Source: Hyposmocoma kahamanoa
Lineage: Eukaryota; Arthropoda; Insecta; Lepidoptera; Cosmopterigidae
NCBI RefSeq assembly: GCF_003589595.1
Contig: NW_020653409.1
Location: 2,824,145-2,888,144, forward strand
DNA: 64,000 nucleotides
Reading direction: 5' to 3'
In this document: positions 31,889 through 42,870 of the stretch, piece by piece
How positions within the stretch are numbered: position 1 is the first letter of the stretch
Layout: the number at the start of each line of letters is the position of its first letter
Program-made: the position numbers and the translations under genes
The notes under the pieces: model-generated
The model's input: the letters and a program-made list of their open reading frames with translations, nothing else
Told to the model about the DNA's origin: nothing
The model's database searches: none

Positions 31889-32410
31889 ATTTTAGCAAAA
31901 TGATAACTATTCATTTTCTAGTTTTCAAATAATAGTATGCTCACTTTAAATATCAAAGATATAAATGATAAAACTTACATTAAATATTATTTTTTAATAA
32001 TATTATTATTTTTATTTACTTATTTAGTATTTTATTGTTTTCTTCTTCATTTGTATAATTATGTGCCATATGTGTATTCTGTTGCGCCCTCAAATAATAT
32101 TATCTTGCAGTTTTTCCTGTAATCCGAAGGTTGCCTGGAAGAGATTGCTATTTAGCAATAAGGCCGTCATTTTAATTTTTTTGTATTATTGTGTATATGT
32201 CCGTGTGCAATAAAGAATATTTGTATTATATTGTATTAAAACTATTATTGTACTACCTACACACAAACTCATATTGTTAGTGCATCGCGAGATAATTCTG
32301 TTATTTGCGTTTATATTTTGTAAACTACAACAACAATCTTTATGTTTGAAGTGGAATTGTAGTTTTTTTTTCAAATGTCTGACTCTTCATTGCTTGGTCC
32401 GAGATGCACT
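31889..32410. other. intergenic, nothing recognised
   Basis: AT-rich (about three quarters A+T). Frame 31937-32122 is low complexity in I, L, F and Y. Confidence 0.45.
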
Positions 32411-32492
32411 AAGAAATTACTGCTTGGCGGCGAAAACAGGTAAGGATGATACTACTTCTCTGGACTACTCTTCCACAAGGAGTTTAGTAGCA
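32411..32492 (-). mobile_element. Rpt-C 5' end, inverted partner
   Basis: Ttactgcttggcggcgaaaa and ctcttccacaaggagtttag are the 5' 80 bp of the family in minus orientation, touching the plus copy that follows. Confidence 0.82.
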
Positions 32493-32790
32493 GTAGAAAT
32501 CCTTGTGAAACAGTTCTTCCAGGGAAGTACCGCCACCTTACCTATTTCTGCCGCCAAGCAGTAAAGTCAGCATTACTGTGTTCCGGTTTTGAAGGGTAAG
32601 GGTGCTGGTGAAATTACAGGCACATGGGACTTGTCGACTTATGTCTTAGGGGGTCGGGCGCAGTGACAGTGCCCCTCAGATCTTTGCGATATAAAGCTCT
32701 GATGGGCACTGCAACTGTTATGGACAGGCGTGTAGCTTACCATTAGGCGCACGACTTGTTCGTCCCGTCAGTTGATGTTGTAAAAAAAAA
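32486..32790 (+). mobile_element. Rpt-C, full length with A-tail
   Basis: Complete from tagtagcagtagaaatcctt to cccgtcagttgatgttgtaa plus a nine-base A run. The hairpin reads gcagtaaagtcagcattact. It is head to head with the previous fragment, sharing the agtagcagtag junction. Confidence 0.92.
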
Positions 32791-32965
32791 GTTTGTAGTG
32801 GACTGTATCAATGGGATTCCGGTGCTATTGAAGAGTGAGCAAGATCAAAGGAAGTATACCTTACAGTTTATTTAATCAACAATGTACATACGAACCAAAC
32901 ACCAAACAAACAATGAAAATAAGTACATTTAAATTTAGAATTCAGCCTAAAACTACACTGCTAAT

Positions 32966-33231
32966 AATCACAGTACAGAGTACTAAAAAAACCGACCTCA
33001 AAAGTTATTTCACTTAGATATCATAGATTCATGCCTTTATTGGTTTGTTACCTTTATTGGTGGAATATTTTTTCAAATTTAAATAGGATCACAATTGAGG
33101 TACTCTTTTTCCAACAAAACAAGAATCATAAAAATCGATTCATAAATATGATGAGTTTTCGCGTAACAAACATACAAAAAAAACATACAGACGAATTGAG
33201 AACCTCCTTTTTTGAAGTCGGTTAAAAAGAC
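32966..33231 (+). mobile_element. Rpt-F copy
   Basis: It starts aataatcacagtacagagta, then aaaaaaccgacctc, and ends aacctccttttttgaagtcg-gttaaaaa. The middle is shortened. Confidence 0.83.
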
Positions 33232-34198
33232 TATATAAAATACATGTATGTACAACAAAATTTGTAGCGACTGCTGCGATTCGCTACATAGTTCTACTGT
33301 TACTGGATTTAGACTCTATAAATTAGGTACATCACAGATAGGGAACCCCAAAGTTTCCTTAATCCAATTATAATAAATTCAAATTCAACAAAACTTATAG
33401 TGTCATAGGCACATACACTTAAGTAGAAAAGTACCTTCTTGTACTTAATACACATTGGTATTCTATTCTAGGCTTAAATTTATTACATGACTCCTTCAAA
33501 AGCATCGCAAAGCGTCCAGATTCACCATCCATACCATTGCAACGGGGCGCATTATAATCTGATTGATATGTGCGGCGGCCCCAGGCGGGTCGTTTTGCTT
33601 TATGAAATTGCTGCCATTCCGGTACAATGTAATGCTTTGAATGCTCACAACGTTCGCTATTGAGGAGTCTTGTTATACAGTTAATAGGTTTATCGTAAAG
33701 TTTAGATGCATTTGTGGTTTGTTATTTTTTCTTTGCGAATTCTGTGATTCTGTTATGTCTGAATTTTAACACCCAGAAAATAAATAAGTTTTGATTTCGT
33801 TATGGCAAATCCATTGCATACTGAGTACTGTAGAGAGGGACGTAACTTGGGTTAGCGTGAGGTACTTTTCAAATATAAAACAGGCCTATATCCATGTATA
33901 AATATTTATTGCGTATTTTCAGTTCGAAGCCTGTTCTAGAACCACCGAGATATTCTTCATTTTTTCAATCTTATCTTTTTTTATACAATTCTAAACACAA
34001 ACCTACATTCATTCTGCCAGTATTTCTAATAATACTGCCTAGTCTACAGTAACTACCTATTTTTTAGCATACGTACACTAATAGTAATAAACAATAAGTG
34101 CAATGTATATTGACGTTATGTGTTATTATATTATACATCACACGTTCAGAACAATACCGCCACTTAATGAGAACCCCGCTTACCCAAATTTAAACTTA
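33232..34198. other. intergenic
   Basis: A GC-rich patch near 33530-33600 (gtgcggcggccccaggcggg) has no frame support. No family repeat in this stretch. Confidence 0.4.
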
Positions 34199-34425
34199 CT
34201 TTAACCGACTTGAAAAAAGGGGGTTCTCAAGTCGATTGTATTTTTTTGAGAGTACGTTACACGATTACGCCGCCATTTGTGAACCGATTTTGATGATCCT
34301 TTTTTTGTTGGAAAGAAAGTACCTCAGTATTGGTCCCATTTAAATTTGAAGAAAATATTCCCCCTCTAAAGGTGGCAAACTGGGGGACCAATCCGGTTTC
34401 ATGCACTTTCCGGTAACCGATTGTT
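34199..34425 (-). mobile_element. Rpt-F copy
   Basis: Plus strand shows taaccgacttgaaaaaaggg, tgaaccgattttgatgatcc and ttccggtaaccgatt. Truncated at its 5' side. Confidence 0.82.
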
Positions 34426-34757
34426 AGCATTTTAGTTGCAGTTTCTATGTCATATAAGCAAAGATTCAAATCGGTTTCTTTTTTAATAAAAAATATTACC
34501 ACAAACCATTTTGCAAAATCAAAATCATAATTATCTTTATTTCGTAGGTAAGCAAATTACACCAGAAATCGGCACATTAAAATAATTTTAAAAACTATAC
34601 TGCCTTATCGTTTATATAGTCCCTAACAGAGTAATGTCATCTCTTTAGTAGAGTTGTTTTACATGATTTTCGAACTTATCAAAGGATAAGTCCAAAACTA
34701 GAATCTTATTACTGCAAAGTTGACTTTTTGATTTTGTGACGGTATTGATTTCAATAT
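34426..34757. other. intergenic, nothing recognised
   Basis: AT-rich, no open frame or repeat. Confidence 0.45.
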
Positions 34758-34905
34758 ATATATATATATTTATTTATTTATTTATTTATTTAATAGTTTA
34801 TTGTACACAGGAAAAATACAACATGTCACAAAGAATACAAGCGAAATTAAAAACAAAAGGTTCTGCTTATTTCTAATAGAAATTTCTTCCTGCAGACCTA
34901 AATAC
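34758..34905 (-). mobile_element. LINE-like 3' end with (TTTA)n tail
   Basis: It opens with tatttatttatttatttatt, then agtttattgtacacaggaaa and gaatacaagcgaaattaaaa ... agaaatttcttcctgcagac. On the minus strand this is a 3' UTR closed by an (AAAT)n tail, a common form for non-LTR elements. No coding sequence remains. Confidence 0.6.
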
Positions 34906-35125
34906 AGGACACTATAACTAAAAGAACGGGCATATGTGCACAACAAAACAAGAAAGAAAAAAATATAAATAAAAATAATATAAAAATATTAAATTGTTAC
35001 AAATTATATAAATACTTAGATAAATACATATTTTATAATATAATACCTAAGATATGGATGGAATAGTAGATATTTTATGTTATATATTGATTTATTCATA
35101 ACACTCGGTTTATTTATTTATCTGT

Positions 35126-35330
35126 TAATAACGTACACACTCAACATAGCCCCAGGGAAACCCTGTGTCGCGGGTGCCATGGACACACACATAGACAATC
35201 ACAAATTACACCCAAACTCACGAGAGAAATAAATGTAGGCCATACAAATATTTTTCCCGGCCGGGAACCGAACCTGGGACCTCTGCGTGGCACTCCGGCA
35301 TAGTAACCGTTCGGCCACCGAGGCAGTTAA
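35126..35330 (-). mobile_element. SINE-B, full length
   Basis: Minus-strand copy: acgtacacactcaacatagc, body, box B ccgggaaccgaacctggg and box A agtaaccgttcggccacc on the plus strand. Confidence 0.9.
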
Positions 35331-35571
35331 TTAAAGTTAGAGGCAGTTAGTTTATTGTAAAATAAATATATATAAATTTCTCTCTCTTTACACATTGTGA
35401 CTTGCTCATGACTTTAGCTCTCACTTGGGTTGGCTAGAAGAGATCTCTTTTAGAGACAAGTCTGCCTTTGCTCACGTTTTATATAGTATTTAATATTCGT
35501 CTTGTATTTATTTGGTGCAATAATTACATGAATAATTTTTATATCTATAAGGTTTTGGTTTTGTGTCGTGC

Positions 35572-35765
35572 AACAAGTTGTGCGCTTGGTGGTAAGTTAC
35601 ACGCCTGTCCATAACAGTTGCAGTGCCACTCAGAGCTTAAAGTTCGTCACCCTGAGACATAAGTTGACACGTCTCATGTACCTGTAATTTCACCAGCACC
35701 CTTGCCCTTCAAAACCGAAATACAGTAATGCTGACATTACTGCTTGGCGTCAGAAATAGGTAAGT
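35572..35765 (-). mobile_element. Rpt-C copy, 5' and tail trimmed
   Basis: Aagttgtgcgcttggtggta, tcataacagttgcagtg-type blocks and gtaatgctgacattactgct (the hairpin) on the minus strand. It ends at ggcgtcagaaataggtaag. Confidence 0.87.
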
Positions 35766-35912
35766 AATGTTAGCTTAAATGCTTACTATAACACGCTGTC
35801 TCACATGGATAATGTAAAGGACGTGTTGAAGTTTGTTCCTGTAATGTTTTCTTCCACGTGTAGTTGGTATGGTACGTTAGGCGCCTATTTTGCGTGTGGT
35901 TGGTGCAGGGTT

Positions 35913-36090
35913 CTACTTGTGACACTCAAGCTCGTCCAGGAATCTCAGTAACCTCATGGGTTTGCTGAATACTTCGGGGAGCGAACTTGGCACTCCAAGG
36001 TACTTCGCCCTGTAGATGGCCACGCCGGAGCATTGTAGTAGGATGTGTGCGGCCGTTTTCTTGGTGTGCATGGAGGAGGAGAAAACGGGG
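35913..36090 (-). pseudogene. LINE polyprotein C-terminus (RNase H-distal tail) relic
   Basis: On the minus strand the frame reads HTKKTAAHILLQCSGVAIYR, then AKYLGVPSSLPEVFS and KPMRLLRFLDELECHK before a tag stop at 35913-35915. The pattern ET..H.L..C......R...LG....L.E......LL.FL..L is familiar from the end of R1/Jockey-type non-LTR polyproteins, after the RNase H domain. Here the H and the following C are kept; the first cysteines are not recognisable upstream. Only about 60 codons survive. It lies in a GC-richer island, as is usual for LINE coding sequence here. It is non-functional alone. Confidence 0.7.
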
Positions 36091-36099
36091 GCTGTCTGT

Positions 36100-37072
36100 G
36101 ATAACTAAATTGAAATAGTTATTTGTTATGTAAGGCTGCAAAGTTGTTGTTTACGCGAATGTTTGTATTGAAACATGAGCAAGCGACTATTCAAGGAAGG
36201 AGTACTCTAAAACGAGCGAAATGAGTGGTTCAATAATAGACTCCTGAGCGTAGCAAGGGTTTCAAGACACGAGACGCAAAAGAACTTTGCTGCCGAGCGC
36301 AACACACAATTTTTCTCCTCACTGTGCGAGGAAATTGATAGATCAAAGAAAAGCAGTTGAACTATAACAAAATAATTTAATAAACAAGATGAATGATCGT
36401 TGTCAATTTAATGTCAACCATAATAAGAATAAAATATACCAACGGATTGATATTACATAAATAATGTACGACAAATCGCGTAGTTGAACGAGGCATTATG
36501 TTTTTTTTTTCATTGAATGAAAAAGTTAGGTGCACCACAGTCTATCGTCAAGTTCGAATTTCAAAAACTTTTTCGATGCTAGCGTCTCCTAGCGTGAAAA
36601 AAACGCTTTTGCGCGCTGGTTTCTAATGANNNNNNNNNNGGTTACGGAATAATAAGAAAACTTCCTTTCACCGGTGTTATATTTTTATTTTTTTTATTGT
36701 AGATCTACATCAAGTGATGGGTCGAGATAGTCGTATTGTGCATACATTCAAATAAATTCTACACCAACCTAGTACTAATTTGTAACTAATACCATTACAT
36801 TACTTCAAACATTTAAACAGATCATCAATGTCTATAGGCTTCGTAACAACATCAATAAACAATATAATTAGTGTTTCTGTGCCGTCATCGATTACATCCA
36901 AACAACTTATCTGTTTCTGTCGTATCGTTCTGTATCGGTCCGACTTATATAGGGTTGGCAAACGTTGAAAGAGGCAAGAAATCATGTGTGACGTGAGTTT
37001 TTTCAGATACAATTCGTTTTACATTCTTTAATGTAAAAATAATGAAAATTGTGATAGATTCGCGTCTAAGGA
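36100..37072. other. intergenic, with a 10-N gap at 36630-36639
   Basis: Contains aaacgagcgaaatgagtggt near 36212 and other unclassified sequence. A minus-strand frame 36800-37012 ends CLDVIDDGTETLIILF...KCLK and is unrecognised, without good splice sites. Confidence 0.35.
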
Positions 37073-37290
37073 AGTAAGTACTGCCACCTTACCTATTTCT
37101 GCCGCCAAGCAGTAGTGTGACCATTACTAAGGGTGCTGGTGAAATTACAGGCACGTGAGACTTGTCAACTTATGTCTAAGATCGTTGCGATTTAAAGCTC
37201 TTAGAGGCATTGCAACTGCTATAGACAGGCGTGTCGCTTACCGTCAGGCGCACGACTTGTTCGTCCCGTCACTTGGTATCATAAAAAAAA
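37073..37290 (+). mobile_element. Rpt-C copy
   Basis: Aagtactgccaccttaccta, ctgccgccaagcagtagtgt and the end cgtcacttggtatcataaaa are present; the 'cggttttgaagg' and 'gtgacgggcgcag' blocks are deleted. Confidence 0.88.
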
Positions 37291-38132
37291 CCAAAAGAGT
37301 TAATTTCCAAAATTGGTTCTATCGGGAATCATATCGGGCCTCCTAATTCAGCGCCCACTGCGCAAAATGTTGGGCTACCGTTGTGTGAAAAAAAAAATGG
37401 TAATTAGTCTTTCTTTTGCAATATCACAGATATTTTTTTTAGTATAGTTAATGGTGCTAATTTGTGTAATAAACAAAACATCGACTTTTGCCTTTTGTTT
37501 TTTTCCACAATACAGTTCAATACAAACACCTAGAGTAGCCCCAGTTTCTACAAATTTTAAAAACCTATACAACAAAAATTGTTTAATTTAATGAGTATGT
37601 GATACATGATCTACGAGCCCATGCTTATAAACAACCTACATAACAAATCTTACGACATTTCGAAGATTTTTTTTTCGTGCAGTTGGTAACCCTGGCAACG
37701 GCAGTGCCCTCTTTGTGATGCCGCGGATTACACGGCCGTATACGATAGAACATTTGACGATATTAGATATGGCGTAATGATATATCTTTTCAAGCTTGTT
37801 GCTTTATATTGTTCGCTTGTGTGGTCTTCGTACGGCCAAAACAACATTGGAATGAACATTATTTATTTCGTTGTAATTGAGTACCCAAGTCGTACTACTG
37901 TTATAAATCGATTGGACTCTAAGCAGGATGTGATTATGACAAGCTCCAATCGGACTTCATAAATTGGTGTTGGTCTCGTTTATCACTTCATATTTGACGG
38001 TGTAAAAGTGGCAACCAAACTGTTATATTAAAGTATTTATCATTATTATCATCATCATACTATTACACATCCCACTAGTGGGATTATTACACATCCCACT
38101 ACTCAATTCTTAAATTTTGAATCGTTCTCTGA
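37291..38132. other. intergenic with a short tandem duplication
   Basis: Attattacacatcccactag and ttattacacatcccactact repeat at about 38063-38105. Otherwise unrecognised. Confidence 0.4.
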
Positions 38133-38425
38133 TTAATTAAATTTTTATTGAATTGATATTCAATTATTTTTTGTGAAATTACTCCACTAGTTTGTTATAA
38201 TTATTAATACAAAGATCGAACACTCAGATAAAACACTCAGAAAAAATTCCTTCGATCCGGTCGGATTCGAACCGACGTCTTCTTGCATACCGTGCCAGAC
38301 GCTATACCAACTAAGCCACGGAACGAACCAACGGACCTCGCGAATTCTTCTATGTGCTTGCGTCATGTCTTTGTACTTGGTCTTCCAACGACTTTTTAGT
38401 CGTAGCGCCATCTATGAGAAATCTA
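38133..38425 (-). mobile_element. Rpt-A, left half of an inverted pair
   Basis: Minus-strand unit with intact tRNA-like head: box B ggattcgaaccgacg and box A ccaactaagccacgg at 38259-38330 on the plus strand. It starts at the terminal block aaatttttattgaattgata. Confidence 0.88.
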
Positions 38426-38685
38426 TTACAGATATCGACCGGATCGAAGGAATTTTTTCTGAGTGTTCGATCTTTGTATTAATAATTATAACAAACTAGT
38501 GGAGTAATTTCACAAAAAATAATTGAATATCAATTCAATAAAAATTTAATTAATACAGTGAATAGCGACATCTCTCGCCAGGACTGGTAACTGTAAAGGT
38601 ACTAACTGGGTGATAAATCTGCAATAGATTTCTCATAGATGGCGCTACGACTAAAAAGTCGTTGAAAGACCAAGTACAAAGACAC
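38426..38685 (+). mobile_element. Rpt-A, right half of an inverted pair
   Basis: After atcgaccggatcgaagg the sequence returns as plus-strand Rpt-A (gttcgatctttgtattaata, agtggagtaatttcac, atagcgacatctctcgccag, tagatggcgctacgac). It lacks its own tRNA-like head except the last bases. The pair gives inverted arms of over 100 bp around a single head. Confidence 0.86.
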
Positions 38686-39276
38686 GTTCTCTGATTCTTT
38701 TTCTGCCTCATTTTTACTTTGTATATTGATATGGTCTGTGCTTTCCATCGTGCCGTCGTTACTCCCATCAAAATTCTCAAACCAAGTGGACGTGCTATCT
38801 CCCATAATGTAACACTCCATATTTAATTTTAGAAGCGCGAAGTCGTGCATCCTCTAGTAAATTTATATTTTATTAGATGTCAAAATTTTCTTATGTACGT
38901 TTTATAACGATGTAACGTGTTTGTGCACAAAATGTCGAAGCTAATGCCGTAAGCAGTTCCAAATACGTCAAGAAATGTAATTATAAACTTCTACAAGGAC
39001 ATCATCAGGGCTCTCAAGGCTACATTACAACCTACAATCAACAGGACATGCTTGGGCGGTGCCAGCAGGCGACATGGTGCTACCTTTCACGCTGCCTATA
39101 CACAAGCCTATATGTTTAACGTCTTTTTTTATTTAGAAACAAAGTTCAGCCTTATTATGTTTATTCATTTGACCACATGTTGAATCGTTTTAGTGATCGA
39201 TTTTTTGCGAGTTGAAGGCCACGCTTTAGTTACGTGAGGGATGCGTGAGGGACAGGTGCGAAATATGTGGTAAACA
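38686..39276. other. intergenic, nothing recognised
   Basis: A slightly GC-richer stretch lies at 38990-39090 (gacatcatcagggctctcaa). No supported frame. Confidence 0.4.
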
Positions 39277-39504
39277 CATTGACTTACAAATAAATAGACG
39301 ACGGGTCTAATACAAAAACCACGAAAAAAATGTTCCAAGTCAACCTATTCGAAATTTAAATTGTTATGTCATCGCAGTATCGCGCTGTCCGTAGAACAAA
39401 TGAAGACTAAAGCGGAGTGTCGCGCTCTGTATACGATTTTAGCGCCTTACAAGTGCGGACACTTTTTAGCGCGGACCCGACGTCCATATAATTGTAAGTC
39501 AATG
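39277..39504 (+). mobile_element. MITE-E, internally deleted, perfect 8-bp duplication
   Basis: Ends cattgacttacaaataaata and attgtaagtcaatg, flanks ggtaaaca at 39269-39276 and 39505-39512. At 228 bp it lacks about 55 bp of the middle relative to other copies. Confidence 0.92.
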
Positions 39505-39599
39505 GGTAAACATGTAAAAATGTAGACTTATTAACCATACACAAATTATACGGTAATATATTTAGTTTGTCTATAAGATTGTGTTTTAAATGCGTTAAA

Positions 39600-39806
39600 G
39601 TATATTTAGTTTGCAGTGCCCCAAGATCTGTAGGGCATTGCCACTGCGCCCGTCAGCCTGACACATAAATTGACAAGTCCAATATGTAATTCCTACAGCA
39701 GCCCTATTCTTTAAAACCGGAGCGCAGTAAATCTCACTGCTATGCGGCAAAATAGATAAGTTGGCAGTACTTCCCTGGACGAACTCACTCACGAGGATCT
39801 CTAGAG
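39600..39806 (-). mobile_element. Rpt-C copy, left of a head-to-head pair
   Basis: Gatctgtagggcattgccac, acataaattgacaagtcc and gaactcactcacgaggatct on the minus strand; diverged. Confidence 0.82.
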
Positions 39807-39810
39807 TTAG

Positions 39811-39980
39811 ATTACACGCACATGGGATTTGTCAATTTAGGTGTCAGGGTAACGGGCGCAGTGGCAGTGCACCTAAGATCTTTGCGATTTCAAGTTCTGC
39901 GTGGCATTGCAACTGATATGGATAGGAGTGTCGCTTATCATCAATCAACTTGTTCGTCCCGTCACTTGATATTACAAAAA
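39811..39980 (+). mobile_element. Rpt-C 3' part, right of a head-to-head pair
   Basis: Begins at acacgcacatgggatttgtc and ends cgtcccgtcacttgatatta plus caaaaaa. A deletion removes the 'aggcgcacg' block. Confidence 0.86.
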
Positions 39981-40452
39981 ACCAGAGCAATGAAAATGAC
40001 TGCGGAAGCATTCTACACAACAGCCAGATCAGAATAAGTAACTACCGATTGACGTATATCGACATTTTTGTATATGAACCTCTTTATGAAACACCTCTAG
40101 TGCTGGTTACCGGACAACCGAGGTAGTAAAAAAAAGAAATTTGCGTCAAAGAACACAGCTTCACGTTTTATAATTTGAGTGTCCATTGAAGCATTAGTCG
40201 TTTGTTCTCCGAGCTGAAATAGCCAGAAGACAGCATTAATAATAGATCTAGTGCATACTATGCTCTAAGCAGGGCCATAACCAATAAATATGTTCGATAT
40301 TGCACGCACAACAATTAAATTATCATAGAGAAGTCGGTGCTCGCCGGCCGCCGATACAGAGTTATACGAGAAGATCTCGTACCGTATGCTGCTGTTGGTA
40401 AAATTGTGTAACTCATTTTATGAAATTTACTAGCTCGTCTTATAGTCATATA
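39981..40452. other. intergenic, nothing recognised
   Basis: No frame or repeat supported. Confidence 0.45.
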
Positions 40453-41464
40453 GTCTGTCTGTTTTGAAGACGGAGTAAAATGACAGTTCATACCGCAAAA
40501 GTGTTGCCCACATGGTAGCAGCTAGTGATTGCAGTCGATAAATATTCTATCGACTATCGACTGTATATTGGCTACGGTTATGCAGTATAGCTGAACTTGT
40601 TTCATTTGAATCATCTTCGACCCATTATTCATCCAATTACTGAGCACAAGTTCGTTTCAATTTTTTGTACATACATACGCTGTATGTAGAACTTGTTTAT
40701 GAAAAATTCAAGGAGGAGTCATATTTTAAGTTTTTTATTTTAAATTTAATTCAATTCAGATAATCAAGTTCGGGTATTCTTGTTAAAATGTACATGAATA
40801 AAAATGACCTTAATACTAGTTGGCCAACTGTCCAAATAAAGATAAAGAAGGCAATAACGCAATTAGTAATCATCAGAACGTTGTAACATTCACAATTTGT
40901 CATTTTTAGCAAAATTTTATATTCTTCCACAATCTATCGATAAAATTATCGACAACAACTACATTATTTTATTATTAATCTTATTTTGACGGTTTGCTTA
41001 CTGGTATTGAAATCAATTTTTGTTCATATGCATTTGAATAACGACAGGTGGATTTCGTAATCGAAATTAAAATTAAAAACTTGAAAATATGTCTCCTTAG
41101 GAAATGAAACTATTTTCTTATATTTGTTTTTCAAACAAACCAACGTTGAAAAATAATTTCATTTCCTATGTGCAACAATCGCGAAAACCTAAGGACTCAA
41201 TGTCTCTTCTTTGTATTTTTAATAGACAGAGTTCTTAATGTAGCGTCAGGTCAAATAAAGCTGTGCTGTAGTTGAACGAATAATGAGAATAATGGTGATG
41301 GTGAGTCAAATAAAACAAGTTCGTCTATTTATTGTATAAGCGCAACCAACATTCTATCGATAGTCGATAGAATAGTTATTGACTGCAATCACTAGCTGCT
41401 TGCAAGCGGGCAACACTCTTGCGCAATGAACTGTCATTTTACTCCGTCTTAAAAATAGACGTAC
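40453..41464. mobile_element. about 1-kb DNA transposon with >100-bp inverted ends
   Basis: The left arm 40453-40570 (gacggagtaaaatgacagtt, agctagtgattgcagtc, attctatcgactatcga) is mirrored by the right arm 41350-41464 (tcgatagtcgatagaat, gactgcaatcactagct, aactgtcattttactccgtc). There is no transposase frame. An Rpt-G piece lies within. The target duplication is unclear: TA is present at the left only. Confidence 0.82.
41100..41195 (+). mobile_element. Rpt-G fragment inside the 1-kb transposon
   Basis: Aaatgaaactattttcttat and aaataatttcatttcctatg with gcaacaatcgcgaaaaccta match family flanks; the central core is reduced to aaccaacgttg. Confidence 0.65.
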
Positions 41465-41644
41465 ACTCATGAAATGAGAATGTTTAAGTTACAATCCCTC
41501 ACAGCGACTTCTATGGAAATTAACCACTGTTTTTTGTTTGAAAGGGTGCTCTCTCATGGTAGTCCCATTGACACTAAGTCAAAATCTGATGAGAGGATCC
41601 CATGGAAATCGAAAAAAGCCGATAAGATAAGATTATTTTTTATA

Positions 41645-41935
41645 ATTATTAATACAAACACTCAGAAAAAATCCTTCGATCCAGCCGGATTCGAACCGAC
41701 GTCTTCTAGCTTACCGTGCCGGACGCTATACCAACTTAGCCACGGAACGAACCAGCGGACCTCACGAATTCTTCTATGTGCTTGCGTCGTATCTTTGTAT
41801 TTGGTTTTTTCAACGACGTTTTAGTCGTAGCGCCATCTATGAAAGTTTTATCACCCAGTTAGATTCTTTACAGTTACCAGGCCTGGCGAGAGATGTCGTT
41901 ATTTTTTTGAATATCAATTCAATAAAAATATATTT
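41645..41935 (-). mobile_element. Rpt-A copy with inverted terminal block
   Basis: Minus-strand head at 41680-41748 (ggattcgaaccgacg, ccaacttagccacgg) and body to gagagatgtcgtta, then gaatatcaattcaataaaaa, which is the terminal block in the opposite orientation to that expected. Confidence 0.85.
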
Positions 41936-42182
41936 TTTTTTAATGAAAAAGTTACATTTTTAACTTAAATAATAATTGTATTGCTAAGGAGGAACGATAT
42001 TTTTTTTACCACTATTGATTGTTTCTTGAACTAATTAATTTAGATTTTGAATGAATAAATTATTTGATTTGATTCCCTACATACAACAAGTAGGTTTTTT
42101 AAATTTAAATTTTATAATTTCATAAAAAAACTAACGATCACTATAGTATGGGCAAAGAGAAATTTTGGTATTTGGGATTTTT
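41936..42182. other. intergenic
   Basis: Very AT-rich; nothing recognised. Confidence 0.45.
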
Positions 42183-42239
42183 GGTATGGTAGAAATATGT
42201 AACTTAGAAAATTTTCAAGTTACATATTTCTACCATGCC
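42183..42239. repeat. hairpin with 23-bp stem and 11-base loop
   Basis: Ggtatggtagaaatatgtaa...ctt (42183-42205) pairs with aagttacatatttctaccat...gcc (42217-42239) with one mismatch. It is single copy in this window. It could be a small fold-back or a precursor-like RNA hairpin; expression is unknown. Confidence 0.8.
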
Positions 42240-42497
42240 GTTTCTACCTGGGTGGCGGTTGTCAATTACAGAGTTATAGCTGAGACAGATCGTGAGTCGG
42301 TGTCGTGTCGGTGCCGTGTCGTCTGCGCGAGCGCATGTTACTTGCAGACCGCCAAAAGACGGCTTGACGACGTCGCTCGCTTAGGCTTTTAAGCCGACAC
42401 GTTTTATTAAGGATAATTGTGAATCTGTTTACATACTGAATGTTTTTACTTTTGCACGTACTTGGACTGTTACAGTTGCAATATATTATCATCTTCA
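42240..42497. other. GC-richer unrecognised block
   Basis: Repeats gtgtcgtgtcggtgccgtgt near 42300 and holds two opposing frames of 75 codons. No motif recognised. Confidence 0.3.
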
Positions 42498-42690
42498 TCA
42501 CGGACCAATTAATCGGGCGCCTGGTGGTTTGGTTGGCCTGGTGGACAGTTAGAGCTTTAAATCACAAAGATCTTACGGGCAGTGGTGCGTTCCAGTTTTG
42601 ACGGCTAAGGTGCCCTTAATGGACCTTACCCGTCAAAACTGGAACGCAATAATGCTCATGTTGTCTCTTGGCGGCAGAAATAGTTAGGGC
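42498..42690 (-). mobile_element. Rpt-C, rearranged, with a long perfect-type hairpin
   Basis: Minus-strand blocks gggcgcctggtggttt and tcttggcggcagaaatag flank a fold-back at 42587-42647: gcgttccagttttgacggct and cccgtcaaaactggaacgc pair over 25 bp with one mismatch. So this copy contains an inverted duplication of its own centre. Confidence 0.8.
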
Positions 42691-42712
42691 AGTACATCCC
42701 CCAAGGGAAAGT

Positions 42713-42870
42713 AAGGGTGCTGGTGAAATTACATGCACATGGGACTTGTCAACTTACGTCTCAGGGTGTCGGGCAAGCTCTGAGTGGCACTGCAACTGTT
42801 TTGGACAGGCGTGAACCTTACCATCAGGCGAACGACTACTTGTTCGTCTCGTCACTTGAATTTATAAAAA
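42713..42870 (+). mobile_element. Rpt-C 3' part
   Basis: Begins gggtgctggtgaaattaca at 42715 and ends cgtctcgtcacttgaattta plus taaaaa; an internal deletion removes the 'gtgcccctcagatc' block. Confidence 0.86.

Noticed and set aside
38259..38330. A functional tRNA gene inside the Rpt-A head
   Set aside because: Boxes A and B are good, but the same sequence recurs in many copies with identical non-tRNA flanks; no clean acceptor stem was seen.
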